A stretch of 64,000 nt of DNA from Xestospongia muta (Eukaryota > Porifera > Demospongiae > Haplosclerida > Petrosiidae). How positions within the stretch are numbered: the stretch's first letter is position 1; each line of letters begins with the position of its first letter. The stretch spans positions 27,529,745 through 27,593,744 of the forward strand of contig OY848917.1 in the NCBI GenBank assembly GCA_963693285.1. Direction: 5' to 3'. The notes beneath the pieces were generated by a model. The model searched no databases. It saw only the letters and a program-made list of their open reading frames with translations, and was not told where the DNA came from. Positions 11,518 to 23,455 of this stretch are shown in pieces. The position numbers and the translations under genes are program-made.

Positions 11518-13117
11518 ATGGCTCATTCTGTATTACTAGAAGCTAGTAAAGGTAGTAAGTATAAATATGTGTATTCATTCTATATTACAAATATCGATCA
11601 AAGTAACCTATTTAATGTTAATTTTTCATTATTCATAGATAATACAAAGACTCAGTCAATTTATGAAGAAAGGCTGGAGGAAAAATGCAAAGACAATTTG
11701 TTTGTTGCTCTTAGTACTCGTATCACTCATTTTGATAAGATAGCACTTCATTTAGAGTTGACACAGGCAGATATTGAACAGATTAGACGAGACAAAGATC
11801 ATGAACAAGCACGAATATTAGCTGTTTTGTGGAAGTGGAGAGCAAGATGTGGAAACGATGCCACATACTCAGCTTTGTTGACTGCTTTTATGGAGATGGG
11901 CGACCGAGAAGTGGCTGAATTCATTGAAGAACATGTCACAAAGTCTAGTGGACCACCATCAACAAATGTACCATTTACACCAGAGAAAACGAAAGAGAAA
12001 TTTCTCAATTGGGAAAAGCTGACAGATTATGAAAGAGAACGCATTAAGAATGAGCTTCAAGAAGAAAATAATTTAGTACGTGAGAAATTTGCTTGCCTTT
12101 TTATTGATATACTCAACTCATTTGAACAACAACAAGTACACTACATGAAACTTAAGATATTTTTGCAGTTGTCCCTTAGAATTAACTCACATAAAGTCAT
12201 CTTTACTGACCTAGAAACAGCTGAAAGCCTGATGCATGTATTCAGTTTTCTTAGTAACCACTGCTCCTGGTATAATTTTGAGGTTCTCGAGAGTGTGGTC
12301 AAGAAATTCGGAAGTATTGATGATGAGAAATTACTTTCTGTCTATATTGAAGACATCCTTAAGCCATATCTCGAAAGATCCATTTTTGAAATCCCTCCAG
12401 ATTCTCTAGGCACTAGCTGTGATCCTGCTACTCTACAACAAGTCTGTTTAAAACTACCAGATGACCTTATTCCTTCTGGTTGTGATGTTAAACTTACGCA
12501 GACTAAGTTAGCAAAGAGAATGGGTATACCTATATCAATCCTACAACTCCAGTCATATTGTAGTGGATGTATTGAACTTGAATTTACTATTGAAAAAGTA
12601 TACTTGACAAATCTTCCTGATGACACTCCATTGTTTATAGATACTGTGTGGGATGCTAATAAACAAGTTTATTTCATCAATGCAGACATTTTGACAATTT
12701 TGTGAGTTATGGAAATAATAACAATTATTAGTAAACAGCATCAACAGATTCAACATGATAAATGATAATAACATCTTCATGTCTGATATAAGATCTAACA
12801 AACTGATTCTTAATGTTGTCTTTTCTAAATATAGGTTTTTTGATCACAATGTAAGAGGAGAATTGTCTGTTGTTTATAAACTACTTAAAGTAAAGAAGTC
12901 AAGAATTGATAGTTACGATGAAGAAAAAGAAAAAAATGACAGTAAGTTCACTAAAAATGTAATAACTATGAAGATAGTTGTGATCAACAATGTTAGGACT
13001 GTCTAATAATGTTATTGAGCACCTACAGAAGGAGAGCTACCATCAAAAAAGCAAAAAAGCTTTGTAACTGACAATACACCCTACAAGTTATTGTTTTCAA
13101 GGATTATAATAATTTAA
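11518..13117 (+). CDS. Death-domain protein with a conserved-looking helical C-terminal region
   Basis: The main exon opens at ATG 11518. A Death domain lies at about residues 58-140 (KCKDNLFVALSTRITHFDKI through GDREVAEFIEEHV), an adaptor fold for apoptosis and innate-immune signalling by homotypic binding. A linker follows, then about 220 residues of mostly helical sequence (NLVREKFACLFIDILNS..., then YIEDILKPYLERS) that I cannot assign. The frame can end at 12705. However, GTGAGT at 12702 is a good donor, and joining 12701 to 12835, then 12941 to 13029, keeps one frame to TAA at 13117 (459 codons, Lys/Glu-rich tail). Near the start, 11552-11638 (87 bp, GT...CATAG, no stop, multiple of three) looks like an intron that could be spliced or retained without changing frame. 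A broken paralogue lies at 53.4 kb. Confidence 0.75.
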
Positions 13118-15356
13118 CTTGTAAGGTATTGAGATCTAGCAATGATGTAATCTAAATTGCAATTAGTCTACATAAATCTCTCAAATAATCTACCTTTTAC
13201 ATTGTAAAAATTAATATGTTATTTTAACAACTAATTTGTAACTTGTATTGGTGGAACATTATGGAATTCAAAATTCATGTGAACTGCTTACTCTTTATTT
13301 TGTTGCTTTGTAATAGTATACTCTACCAACAAATGTTATAATGAGTATTTCACATGAAGTCTAGATTCCATAGCAATTCATTACTATATATGCTTACAAT
13401 GATAACATTAAGCATGTGATGTCTAACTGCTAGTATGACTGACTCCTCAGGACAAGCAATTCTGTTTAGATTACACTAAGCGGTTGCTGACTATATATAG
13501 TAAACTTATATAAACAGCTAATGTCTCAACATACATGCTAAACTATTGTGCGAGGGCTATCACTATAGAATTTATCATAGAACAATTCTAAACACTACTG
13601 TGAAAATTCAAATGAAAACAGTATATATAACTATTATATATATAATATGTAACTGATTATTTTTCTGTGATTTATAGTAGCATGTGGTTCAGTATTTGTT
13701 GCTATCACTTGTTATTTATAGACATACAAATGTGTATTTACATGATGGTATATTAATGCTTTAAACTTACACAATATTGCATTGCTGATAGTCATACTTT
13801 TATATGAAATTATTAGTCCTAATTTCACCTCTTTATATATTTCCCTCTTAAATATACTGTAAACATGTGTACAACATGCACAATCAACTAGAAAAATTTA
13901 GTGAATTTAAGACTTACCATTAAGCTACAGCAATTAATTAATGTGTGTGTCTTCAAGTTCATGTATTATTATAATTACAATAAACCATGACTTGATAATG
14001 ATGATAATTGAAAGACGACAGTAACTAAGTTTAGTGTGATGACTGCAAATAACTATCATATCATGTCATATGTTGTTCCTGATTCATGTCACTCATTAGT
14101 TATGTGGTGGTGAATAGGATACCTATACAAATCTATACACATCTACAATGTAGATACACATAATGATTATCTCATACAACGAGCTCATTAGTTATGTGAC
14201 TAATGACTCTAATTGTTTAATATGCTATAAATTAATCAGTCATCTTAACTTGTAATTAAATTCACTTCCACATATGGCTATATACTATATAAGTAATGTA
14301 TGCTGGTACATTAAGTGTATAAGCATTATACCTGATGATATTGTTTAGAAGTACTTGCATATAGCTACATTTAGTATGTCACAAGTCTATATACATCTCT
14401 AGTAAATCCATATGTTTCAGTAAATTTAACCTGCTAATACATAGTACCAGGAGTACATGATGGTAAAGATAAGAGAGTAAGAGTTTAAATTGTCTCATGC
14501 TACGTTCTTACAGTACTGGATATTGTATGTATTTAGATACCAAGTGAAGGTTTTAGGGCTAAGAATAGCAAGGCACGCTGCTTGCTGCTACTTTAACATA
14601 TGCACACTCAACTTTGCTTTCTAGAAAGGTCTTACAAGTTAATAACAGAGTTTTATCGCATTTATACTAGATCAGTGCAAGATCATCAAAACTTGTAGTC
14701 ATCATCATCATAGATGAGGAAGTTATAATACAGTTTGTTATCATGTTAAGTCTCTTCATTTGTACTAGAAGAGTCTTTTTTCATGTGTATTACAGTATAT
14801 ATAATGTTAATATTTAGCAAAGCAATTTATTTTTATTATAATGAACAGAATGTTGACTGTCGACAAAATTAATTTACTAATAATTAAAAACAGTAAATGT
14901 GCACAAAATATATTGATAACAAAGTACATATAATCAACCTTTCTTACAAATGTTTTTTCTGGCTTGCTTACCTATAGCCATGATATTTACAGCCTATTTA
15001 CTTGATATATGTCTAAACATATTATGTCCAGTAATGATGGAATGTAACCGAACAAACTCATTATTCACGCATCATTTGCTCCTGATAGTACGTTATACAG
15101 AGTTGAATTTATGTATGAACCCACATAACAAATTCATATGTTAAAGTGACATATCACTTTTAACTATGGAATGGATTCTAATTCTTGTACTATAATTATA
15201 TAATTTATTTCACTGCAAGAAATGTACATGTCATATATCTTTACTTCTAGTTGGGTCTCCATTACAATTATGTTATTTAACTTTGACAGTTTAATTTGAA
15301 TTATATTATTTCAATTAGAATGATCTTGACTATACATGTATTAATTATTATTTCAG
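13118..15356. other. intergenic, no gene recognised
   Basis: AT-rich sequence without family-like frames or clear repeats. It may hold 5' untranslated exons of the SH2 gene, because the first coding exon at 15357 is preceded by an acceptor (TTATTATTTCAG). Confidence 0.5.
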
Positions 15357-15364
15357 GTCAGATA

Positions 15365-16957
15365 ATGTCATCACCTCACCTAAGTGATATTGAAATAGGC
15401 GAGTTAAAACAATCTGAAGATATTGAAATGCCTTTACCTATTTCTCAAAATGGTATGAAGATAAAAGTAACTTTAGATTAAAAAAAAGTTTCTTTTAGAA
15501 TTATATATCTATAGTACTCTTTGCTTATATTACTTATTGTTAATTCATTATAATATAGAATTTTACAAGCAGTTAGAAGTTACTTCTCCAGAAGATTCTT
15601 ACGTAAAACTTTATCCACCACTCATAGCTAGTCATAGCTGTATTAAGGAAGACGGTGACAAGCCTTCACGGAAAAGGTCATATGTATATTCCAATGTTAA
15701 GATTATATTCCTACATGTGCAGCTTAATCCTTTTTAAAACTAATGATTCTCTTTTGTTGGTTATAATAGCAAATTTGATGTTGTTTCTTTACTCTATATA
15801 GCATATTTGGCACTATTAAGAAGACAAAAGCATCCATTGAGGGAGAGTATGATTATGCTTTAGGAATGACTGGATTGATTAAGTATGTTCTAGTCTGTTT
15901 TCTATCAAATGTCAATCTAGATTATAAACTTATCACATAGTTTTACATCTAATTGTTATCTAAATATATTTTTTTATTCTGTAGATCTGAAAAAGAGCCA
16001 TTAAGTGACAAAAATCAAAAGATTCCAGAATCAATTCTTCCTCCATTGCCACCTAAATTACAGGTTTGAAAATATTATAATTATTATTCCTTTAATGTTT
16101 GATCTTTTGCTCTTATCTTTGATGTAAAGATGTTGTTAATGTTGTTTATTGATTTAAAAAATCACTTGACTTATCACTAGGAACTAATAATCATACATAT
16201 AACTAATAATTTGTAAGAAAAGAAATTGTAAAAGAAAAGTATTTTTTGCACATTAATCATTTAAATCAAGCATGTTTGTATTGTTTTTATGTAACAATGT
16301 GTTAATTACTAGGAATTTTCTGAAAAGAGGAAAAGTTGGTATGTGGATTGTACAAGGTATGTCAGTAATGCAAATTAATTATGTCAGTAATTAAAATTTT
16401 AGTATGTTGAGGCACTAATTTAATAAATTTATGATTTACAGTCAACAAGCCGAGAAACTTCTTCGCAAGAAAAGTGTTGGTACATTTCTTTGTCGACCTT
16501 CAGAAAAGACAATAATGTATTCAAATGGTGGACTACATACTCATACTATAGTTGTTATGTAAGTTGATTTTCTTGTAATCATAGACTTTTAAAATTTAAT
16601 TTCACTTTCTTCTTTTATATTTTAATTAGACTTCTCAATAGGGACATTTAATCAACCTTTATTTATATTTTTAACAGTGACATGCATTGTTGTCCATGTT
16701 CCATTATAAAAATGTTTAACTACGTTCTCTAAATACCAATTACTTATAACAAAGTCTATTTGTTTCTATTTATTATGTTATATAGGTCTGACAGAATTAG
16801 GCAGTGGAAAGTATTTTATCACAACTACAAGTATGGACTTAACATTCCTTGTCTTCATAACTCACTTGAGGATTTGATACAATATCATACTATCTACCCT
16901 TTAGTTCCTGATGGAACATCAGATCTTAGACTGATCTTTCCAATTAACAGTGTGTGA
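15365..16957 (+). CDS. small SH2-domain adaptor-like protein, seven exons
   Basis: Coding exons: 15365-15452, 15559-15676, 15802-15882, 15985-16063, 16313-16356, 16442-16558, 16786-16957. All junctions are GT-AG and the phases join to 233 codons ending in TGA. The C-terminal SH2 domain (about residues 134-232) begins WYVDCTRQQAEKLLRKKSVG. It has FLCRPS in place of the usual FLVRES, so the phosphotyrosine-binding Arg is kept. It ends HNSLEDLIQYH ... DLRLIFPI, which recalls PI3K p85-type SH2 domains (weak). Before it lies PPLPPK, a class II SH3-ligand pattern (PxxPxK), and EGEYDYALG, a possible phosphotyrosine site. No kinase or SH3 domain is seen, so an adaptor role is inferred. The start is the first ATG after an acceptor; an upstream non-coding exon is likely. 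Exons 5-7 and the 3' flank are duplicated at 62.4-64.0 kb. Confidence 0.85.
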
Positions 16958-17309
16958 ACAATTATAATTTTAATGTTAAATATTTTATTAACTTTGTACA
17001 TCATGACCAGTTTTTATAAATAGTCATGCACGTGAAGTACATATCTATGAAGTAGTCTCTTCTTCTGTGACATATTAAAGCACTTTATAACTAGACTCAC
17101 TCAATGTTTTAAATTACTAGTCAGATAAGAGAAAAGTACACTTGCAAATCAACAATGAAAATAAAGCTAAATTTGTCCAGACAATAGTAGGCCTTTTGGC
17201 CATAAATAAATTTTGTAGAGGCAAATAGTACAGGTAGTGTTTCCAAATGGAACAGATATATTGTTTAAGTTTTCAGGAAACTCCTACATTTTGACAACAT
17301 ATACTAACC

Positions 17310-20300
17310 AACCATTCACTCTATAATTCTCAGAAGTAAATGAGAGTACTAGTGAGACATGTGTCAATCAAAGAGTTAAGCTATTAATATCTTATCCTAG
17401 GTTACCATTAATTTCTTATAACATACCTAAAGATAACATTAGCTGCTTATTAATTCAATCAAAGCTATGGTTTGGTAGACTCATACTGTAGTCAGATCAG
17501 CGTAATGCAATTCAGGATCAATTGCTGCATTAGTAATGCCAAGTTGCCAATTAAGTAATCTCCTTGTCCCAAAACAGTCAAAGAGTTTAGAAGACTCAAT
17601 GGTTAAGCTCAAAAATCACTTTCAGCCAAAACGTTTGGTCATCGCCGAATGGTTTCATTCTCACTTTTCACAGAAGGGCACAAGCATCTGGTGAGATCAT
17701 GGCTGAGTTTCTGGTGCATTAGAGGGAGCTTGCTACTCACAATCATTATATAGCCTTAAGAAATCGACCATTATGTGTCCTTCGAGAGGAAGCGATTCAA
17801 CGGAAGTCGATCTAATTATGCCTCATGCCATGGAGACGACACAATGACTGGAAGCAGCTAGTTAACAGACCAAGCAGATCAATGACACTAGGACTAATGA
17901 CGTACTAATACGAGTCCTGCAGAAAGGAAAGTTAATTTCCTGTAACATACCTAATAATAACATTAACTACTTGTTAATTCAATTAAGGTTATATTTCAGT
18001 TTAGTTAGGACTTGTATTATAGTCAGACCAATGGAATTCAGGATCAATTGTGGTGTTGATAATGTCAACATGACATAGTAAAAGCAACTGTGTATGTAAA
18101 TTCAAAGTAAATTGATAGCATGAGTGCTAGGTTTAATTTTCTTTTTGATGTTAATGAAGTCCCTGTTATATTACTGTATGATAACTATCATATTAGCAAC
18201 CATAGAGGCTTTATTGTATGGACTTGTATTCCCCTTCTGTGTCCGTACTCAAAAATTAAAAAAAGTTGTGACTATTGATTTTTCATGGAAGTATTATAAG
18301 TTTCCTACACACATATATATTTAACAGCCTTGCACTCTATAAGACTCAATAGTAAATAAGGACACGAGTGAGACAGATGTCAATCCAAGAGTTAAGAAAT
18401 TAGTATTTCGTCCAAGGTTACCATTAGATTCCTATAAGATATAAAAGTTTATGACGATTTGAACTATTTATTCAAGTAAGGTTATAGTTCAGTTGAGTTA
18501 GTTTTAGTACTATTGTCAGACCAGCTCAGTGCAATTCAAGATAATATACCAAGTTGACATAACATAAGAAACTGTATATATAAATTCTTCATTGTATGAG
18601 TGTGAAATTTGCTATAATGTTACTACATACACATTGTTGTATTATGTGTAACAATAACTTGCTCTTCAACAGATTAAAGTTTAATTCAGGTTATACAGTG
18701 TTTATAAAGTCCTAGTTTATTATTGCTATACAATATTAGCAACCATATAGGTTTAATTGTAAATACTTGTAATTCCCCTGTCCACCATATCTCAAAAGTT
18801 AAAAAAATTGACACAACTACGGATTTTTACAGAGTAGTATTATAAGTCTCCTTCACACATGTATTCTTTGGACTTGTATTCCCCTTCCATGTCCACAATA
18901 CTCAAAAATTAAAAAAAATGTAAAAAAATATTGATTTTTTAAAGAAGTATTATAGGTTTGCTACACACATACATATTTAACAGTTCAAGTAAGGTTATAG
19001 TTCAGTTTAGTTAGTTTTAGTACTATTGTCAAACCAGCTCACTACAATTCAAGATAATTTGCTGAGTTTATAATGCCAAGTTGACATAGTAAAAGCAACT
19101 GTATGTGTAAATCAAAGTAAACGTATGTACAGATTATAACAATATTGTGTTGACTTGCTTGAGTTCAAAATTTGCTTTTTAATTTAACTAAATGCTGTAT
19201 AATGTGTAGCAATAACTTACTATTCAACAATTTAAAGTTTAGTTCAGGTTATACAGTGTCTATAAAGCCTCTGTTTATTATTACTGTACATTAATTGTTA
19301 TATTAAAGTGGCTTTATTGCATGGACTTGTATTGCCATTTCCACAATAGCTCAAAACTTTTTCAAATAATTTGTAATAACTACTGATTTTTACAAGGAAC
19401 TATTTAAAGTCCCTAAAACTATTCTCAAAAGTTATTTATTCTATAAGATAATACAAAATTTCAACACAGGTGAAACAGATGTCAATCTAAAAGCTAATAA
19501 GTTAGTATTGCAGCCTAGGTTGCTTTACTATCCTGTAACATACTTGTTGATGTTCTTAACTAATAATTCAATTAAGTATAAGGTTATAGTTCAGTTTAGA
19601 TAGGACTTGTACTATTGTCAGGCTAGGTCAGTGCAATTCAAGATAAATTGCTGAGTTTATAATGCCAAGTTGACATAGTAAAAGCAACTGTGTACAAATT
19701 ATAACAATAGTGTGTTGACTTGCTTGAGTTCAAAATTTGCATTTTGAGGTTAATACATTGTATTATAATGTGTAACAATAACTTACTATTCAACAGGTTG
19801 AAGTTTAGTTTAGATTATAAAAACAAAAGTATGCTGACTAACAATAGCATGCACCTCTGATGTGATGCCATTGTGGGGTTAGCCAGGGAGAATGGACATT
19901 AATTGGTAATGCTAGTATACCTTATGTGCCATTTGATTATGTATCAAAAGAAAAGCTCATTGTAGAGGCTGTAACAGCACTGATTGTATGCTTTAAGATC
20001 TAAAAGCTTAAGATGTTAAGATAAACATGATAGTTCACCTGTTATATACTCCTACAAACTGATATATCAGATAAAGCTTTGTGTCCTACTTACTGGACTG
20101 TGAATGTATTGGTTATCAAGTGAATATCTGCTATTGTCAAAATATAAATTATGTTTATAAATATGTTGATAGATCCCAGGAATCAGTCATGATAGTAAAA
20201 GTAATATTGATAGTGTTCTGTTCTATCTTGTGTTTAAGAAAATAGGATCTCATCCTAGGTTGTTGTTATCTTCTTGCAACAAATTATACCTAATAATAAT

Positions 20301-20620
20301 GTTACGAATGTATTGAGATTATAGTTCAGTTTAGTTAGTACTAGTACTATTGTCAGACCAGCTCAGTAAAATTCAAGAGAAATTGCTGAGTTTATAGTGC
20401 CAAATAGACATAGTAAAAGCAACTGTATAATGTTCATATAAAATTGATATATACTGGGTTACAATAACTTTCTATTCAACAGGTTAAATTTAATTCAGGT
20501 TATATTATATTATACAATAAAACACAGTCAACAGTGTCTATAAAGCTGATTCTTGTCCCTATTTATTATTACTCTACAATAATTATTATATTAGCAAATC
20601 TGAGATCTGAAATACCTATG
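17310..20620. repeat. degenerate tandem array, period about 500-700 bp
   Basis: A composite unit recurs at least five times. It contains a TTACCATTAATTTC block, AAGGTTATAGTTCAGTTTAG (near 17990, 18480, 19000, 19575, 20310), TACTATTGTCAGACCAGCTC, AATTGCTGAGTTTATAATGC and AAGTTGACATAGTAAAAGCA. These are followed by a second block with TTTATTGTATGGACTTGTAT and ATACTCAAAAATTAAAAAAA. Units differ by indels and divergence. Open frames inside are by chance. One unit is also present at 63.4-63.66 kb with the duplicated SH2 gene end. Confidence 0.75.
17585..17925 (+). pseudogene. LTR-retrotransposon gag relic
   Basis: In broken frames it reads LKNHFQPKRLVIAEWFHSH..., EIMAEFLVH, RELATH and LREEAIQRK. 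This order is typical of the gag N-terminal region of Ty3/Gypsy elements, where the block around FQPKR.VI.ERF and the block around L.EE.IQR..L are about 50 residues apart. Several stops and frame changes are present. The same relic occurs at 63690-64000 (to the window edge). Confidence 0.6.
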
Positions 20621-21155
20621 GTGTTGAGAATTATGGCTCACCAACAAGAGATGGAGAAAACAGCACAAATGTGATAAAAGACTCATATAACAGTGGATAA
20701 GAACATTCTGGAATAAAAACAGCGGATGTAATATACTTGATGAGGAATGTTATTTGTTCATCCTGTACTTCATTTATATTAAACCAAAATTAAGTAAGAA
20801 AGTTTGTATTTTCTTACCAGTATAATTATAATGTCCTCAGTGTTGTGTGCTATATACTCCTACAAACTGATATATCAGGTAAAGTGTCTTGTACTACTTT
20901 CTGGGCTGTAATATTTTACTACCATCTGTTATTGTCAATAAAGGAATAATATATACAAATGTATTGATAGATGGTCAAAATGAATAAGGATGGAATAGGT
21001 GATAATGACAATATTATTTTCTATTTTGTGCAAGTAACTTGTATTGTCCTTCCATGACCTTCCTATGTCAGAGATTTCATTATCTCTTAAGAACTTTCAA
21101 ATCAACACACTTAAAGTTTGTGTTGTGCATTGAAGGTATACAATAATTATTGACA
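20621..21155. other. no gene recognised
   Basis: AT-rich sequence after the tandem array, with scattered fragments of the array blocks (for example CTCCTACAAACTGATATATC occurs at about 20048 and 20859). Confidence 0.4.
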
Positions 21156-21440
21156 TTATGAGGCTGTATTAGTGTCAAAATTATGCACTATTACTGTTTT
21201 CTAATACCCAACAATTTCAGGCATAGAAATTGATTTTTATTTGGTAGTGTATACATGTATACCCATCATTTAAGGGGCGTGGCGACGCTAAATAAAAATG
21301 GCTGATTTGAAACTGTTAAAGTTTACAAGCTAAAACTCCACGCTAAACTCTAAACCCTAAACCCTAAACATATTCAAATCAGCCATTATGTATCAGAAAA
21401 CTAATAGTGCATACTTTTGACACTAATATAGAGCCATAAT
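21156..21440. mobile_element. MITE with about 45-bp terminal inverted repeats
   Basis: The left end ATTATGAGGCTGTATTAGTG continues TCAAAATTATGCACTATTAC. It is mirrored at the right end by GTGCATACTTTTGACACTAA, then TATAGAGCCATAAT. An inner pair (AAATGGCTGATTTGAA / TTCAAATCAGCCATT) extends the foldback. The centre contains CTAAACTCTAAACCCTAAAC and one further CCCTAAAC. No coding potential. Confidence 0.75.
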
Positions 21441-21845
21441 TTGGTACATTCAGTACAAAGGTTAGATATTGTGAATCAAACCTAACATTTTTAACTCTAT
21501 GACACATAGTGATGTCATCATAGGACATGTTGTTACATCATCAGTAAAGTTACACCAAGAAGCACCTGTTATTGTTGTCAGTACAGAGGTTAGTTATAAT
21601 TGTCACTATAGAGGTTAGTTATAATTGTCAGTACAATTTATGATAACTCAGCACAAGTAGTCACATTAGTATTGATAATATATATATATATTAGTATTGA
21701 TAATATATATATATATATATATATTATCAATACTAATGTGACTACTTGTGCTGAGTTATCAAAAATTGTACTGACAATTATAACTAACCTCTGTACTGAC
21801 AACAATAACTAACCTTTGTACTTATGTAATGAATGTACCAAATTA
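21432..21845. repeat. large imperfect inverted repeat (foldback element) with TA core
   Basis: The left arm runs from AATTTGGTACATTCAGTACA through ATTGTTGTCAGTACAGAGGT to GCACAAGTAGTCACATTAGT. The right arm is its reverse complement and ends near 21845 (GAATGTACCAAATT). The innermost arms (about 21650-21690 and 21723-21765) are near-perfect around a TA microsatellite. The left arm carries an additional internal GAGGTTAGTTATAATTGTCA duplication. It sits about 30 bp upstream of the collagen TATA box. Confidence 0.8.
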
Positions 21846-21874
21846 TCGCACTATATTGCGCTGCCATGATTCAC

Positions 21875-21882
21875 TATAAAAG
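21875..21882 (+). promoter_or_regulatory. TATA box of the collagen gene
   Basis: TATAAAAG lies 49 bp before the ATG at 21931, a spacing that leaves about 20-25 bp of 5' leader. No competing ATG lies between. Confidence 0.5.
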
Positions 21883-21930
21883 GTGAACAAAAGGTTAGAA
21901 GATTTATAGAAGCTAACTACTACATTAAAA

Positions 21931-22787
21931 ATGATTTGTAAGGTTCTCTTTATCATTTTCATGTTAGTACAGGTTATTCAATGTACTGAAGGTATGATTA
22001 TACATAATAAAATTGATGTTTATTTTACATTTCAGAGTCTTCAAACAAGGCTGTCTCTTCTCCTGTAAAACGAAATGTACATGACTCCAATACTACTGAC
22101 TGTAATCAAAAACATCCTTATCTAAAGATCTTACAAGGTCGAGATGGACGTGATGGGTTACCTGGGAGAGATGGTGAGAAAGGAGATAAAGGTGATAAAG
22201 GAGACAAAGGAGATCGTGGTGCACAAGGACCACCTGGACCAAACTCTGGTGGTGTAGTCTACACACGATGGGGTAGAAAGTCTTGTCCTAATAACACAGG
22301 AGCACAGCTGCTTTATGAAGGAATAGCTGGTGGTAGTCATTACACTCACAGTGGTGGCGCCGCTAATTACATCTGTCTACCTAAAGTACCTGATTACTTG
22401 AGTACTGCCAATCCACCACATCAGGATTATTTGTATGGAGCTGAATATCAAGATGTAAACGCCATATTTCCTTCTAAACATGATCATAATGTTCCTTGTG
22501 CTGTATGTTATACTTCTACAAAAGAGGTTCAACTAATGATACCAGCTAAAACTGTCTGCCCTACATCATGGACTGTAGAATATGTAGGTTACCTCATGGC
22601 TGAACATTATGGTCATAAGAGGAATGCTGTATATGAGTGTGTTGATAAAGATCCTGAGTCTATTTATGGTAGTGCTCCCGATATCAATGGTGCTCTGTTT
22701 TATTTTGTTAAAACAACTTGTACTGGTCTTCCATGCCCTCCCTATGTCAATAATAGGGTTATTACTTGTGTTGTATGTACTAAATAA
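21931..22787 (+). CDS. short-chain collagen, sponge C4 type, secreted
   Basis: Two exons (21931-21991 and 22036-22787; intron 44 bp, GTATG...TTCAG) encode 270 residues. Residues 1-19 (MICKVLFIIFMLVQVIQCTE) form a signal peptide. A short linker with a KR pair follows, then about 12 uninterrupted Gly-X-Y triplets (GRDGRDGLPGRDGEKGDKGD...) at about residues 70-106. A Cys-rich C-terminal domain of about 160 residues includes VVYTRWGRKSCP, GGAANYICLPK, DHNVPCAVCY, ECVDKDPESIYGSA and LPCPPYVNN. This is the hallmark architecture of sponge short-chain collagens, first described in freshwater sponges and related to the type IV NC1 region. It is a likely extracellular-matrix component. The gene appears intact. 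Confidence 0.92.
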
Positions 22788-23110
22788 TGATATGACATTA
22801 AATTGGTTACATGTCTTACTAAACTATAATTTCCCCTTTTTAATTTGATTGTCTCCTGTGCTTCTTTATTGTCATTATTATTTCATAAAACTTTTTGATA
22901 TATACATTTTGTGTAGTGTGTACTAAAAGTATGTATATTAATTGATATTGATTTTAGTGAATATTATTTTTATATTTAGAAGTTTCTGTAAATCCCCAGT
23001 CAATTGAAATAAATAAACAAATATTCATATATAATGATTTAGCAAATGTTATTTTATATTCAGAAGTTTCTGTGTAAATACAAGGTGAATTCAAATATTC
23101 AATATTACTG
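22788..23110. other. collagen 3' flank
   Basis: Non-coding. AATAAATAAAC near 23010 could be a polyadenylation signal. A short repeat (AAGTTTCTGT.AAT) occurs twice, at about 22980 and 23062. No other gene is seen. Confidence 0.4.
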
Positions 23111-23121
23111 CACTGTAAAAA
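23111..23121 (+). repeat. left terminal inverted repeat of EnSpm copy 2
   Basis: CACTGTAAAAA, the exact reverse complement of the right end. A weaker ACAGTG end-like motif at about 23357-23362 could alternatively mark a nested 250-bp derivative. Confidence 0.7.
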
Positions 23122-23455
23122 CAGATTTGTTAAAACAAAAAAGTTTGTCATTCAAACATATTGTTGATTTAACATGAGCATTGTTAATTCAAAAGTATTT
23201 AATCAATATAACAATAACATGTTAGGTAAACAAACTACTTTGTTAAATTAACAATATGTATAAGTATAGAATTGCTATTTGAAGTAAATTTGTTAATTCA
23301 ACAAATATTGGCTCAAAATTAAAAATAACTTGTTAATATGACACAATTGTTTTACTACAGTGGATATTGATTATTGATGATTAATAATAATAAAACAAAG
23401 TAATAAGAAAATGGATGTCATAATGATTGTTGAAAGAAATGCAGTATGCGTGAAC

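Noticed and set aside
14950..15144. 64-codon frame with a hydrophobic start
   Set aside because: Could mimic a signal peptide, but no continuing exon or family resemblance was found.
18124..18324. 66-codon hydrophobic frame
   Set aside because: Lies within a unit of the tandem array; the frame is not kept in the other units.
23111..23362. Possible separate 250-bp MITE with CACTG and CAGTG ends
   Set aside because: The inner CAGTG end matches the left end less well than the one at 29862, and the genes fit inside the larger interval; kept only as an alternative.
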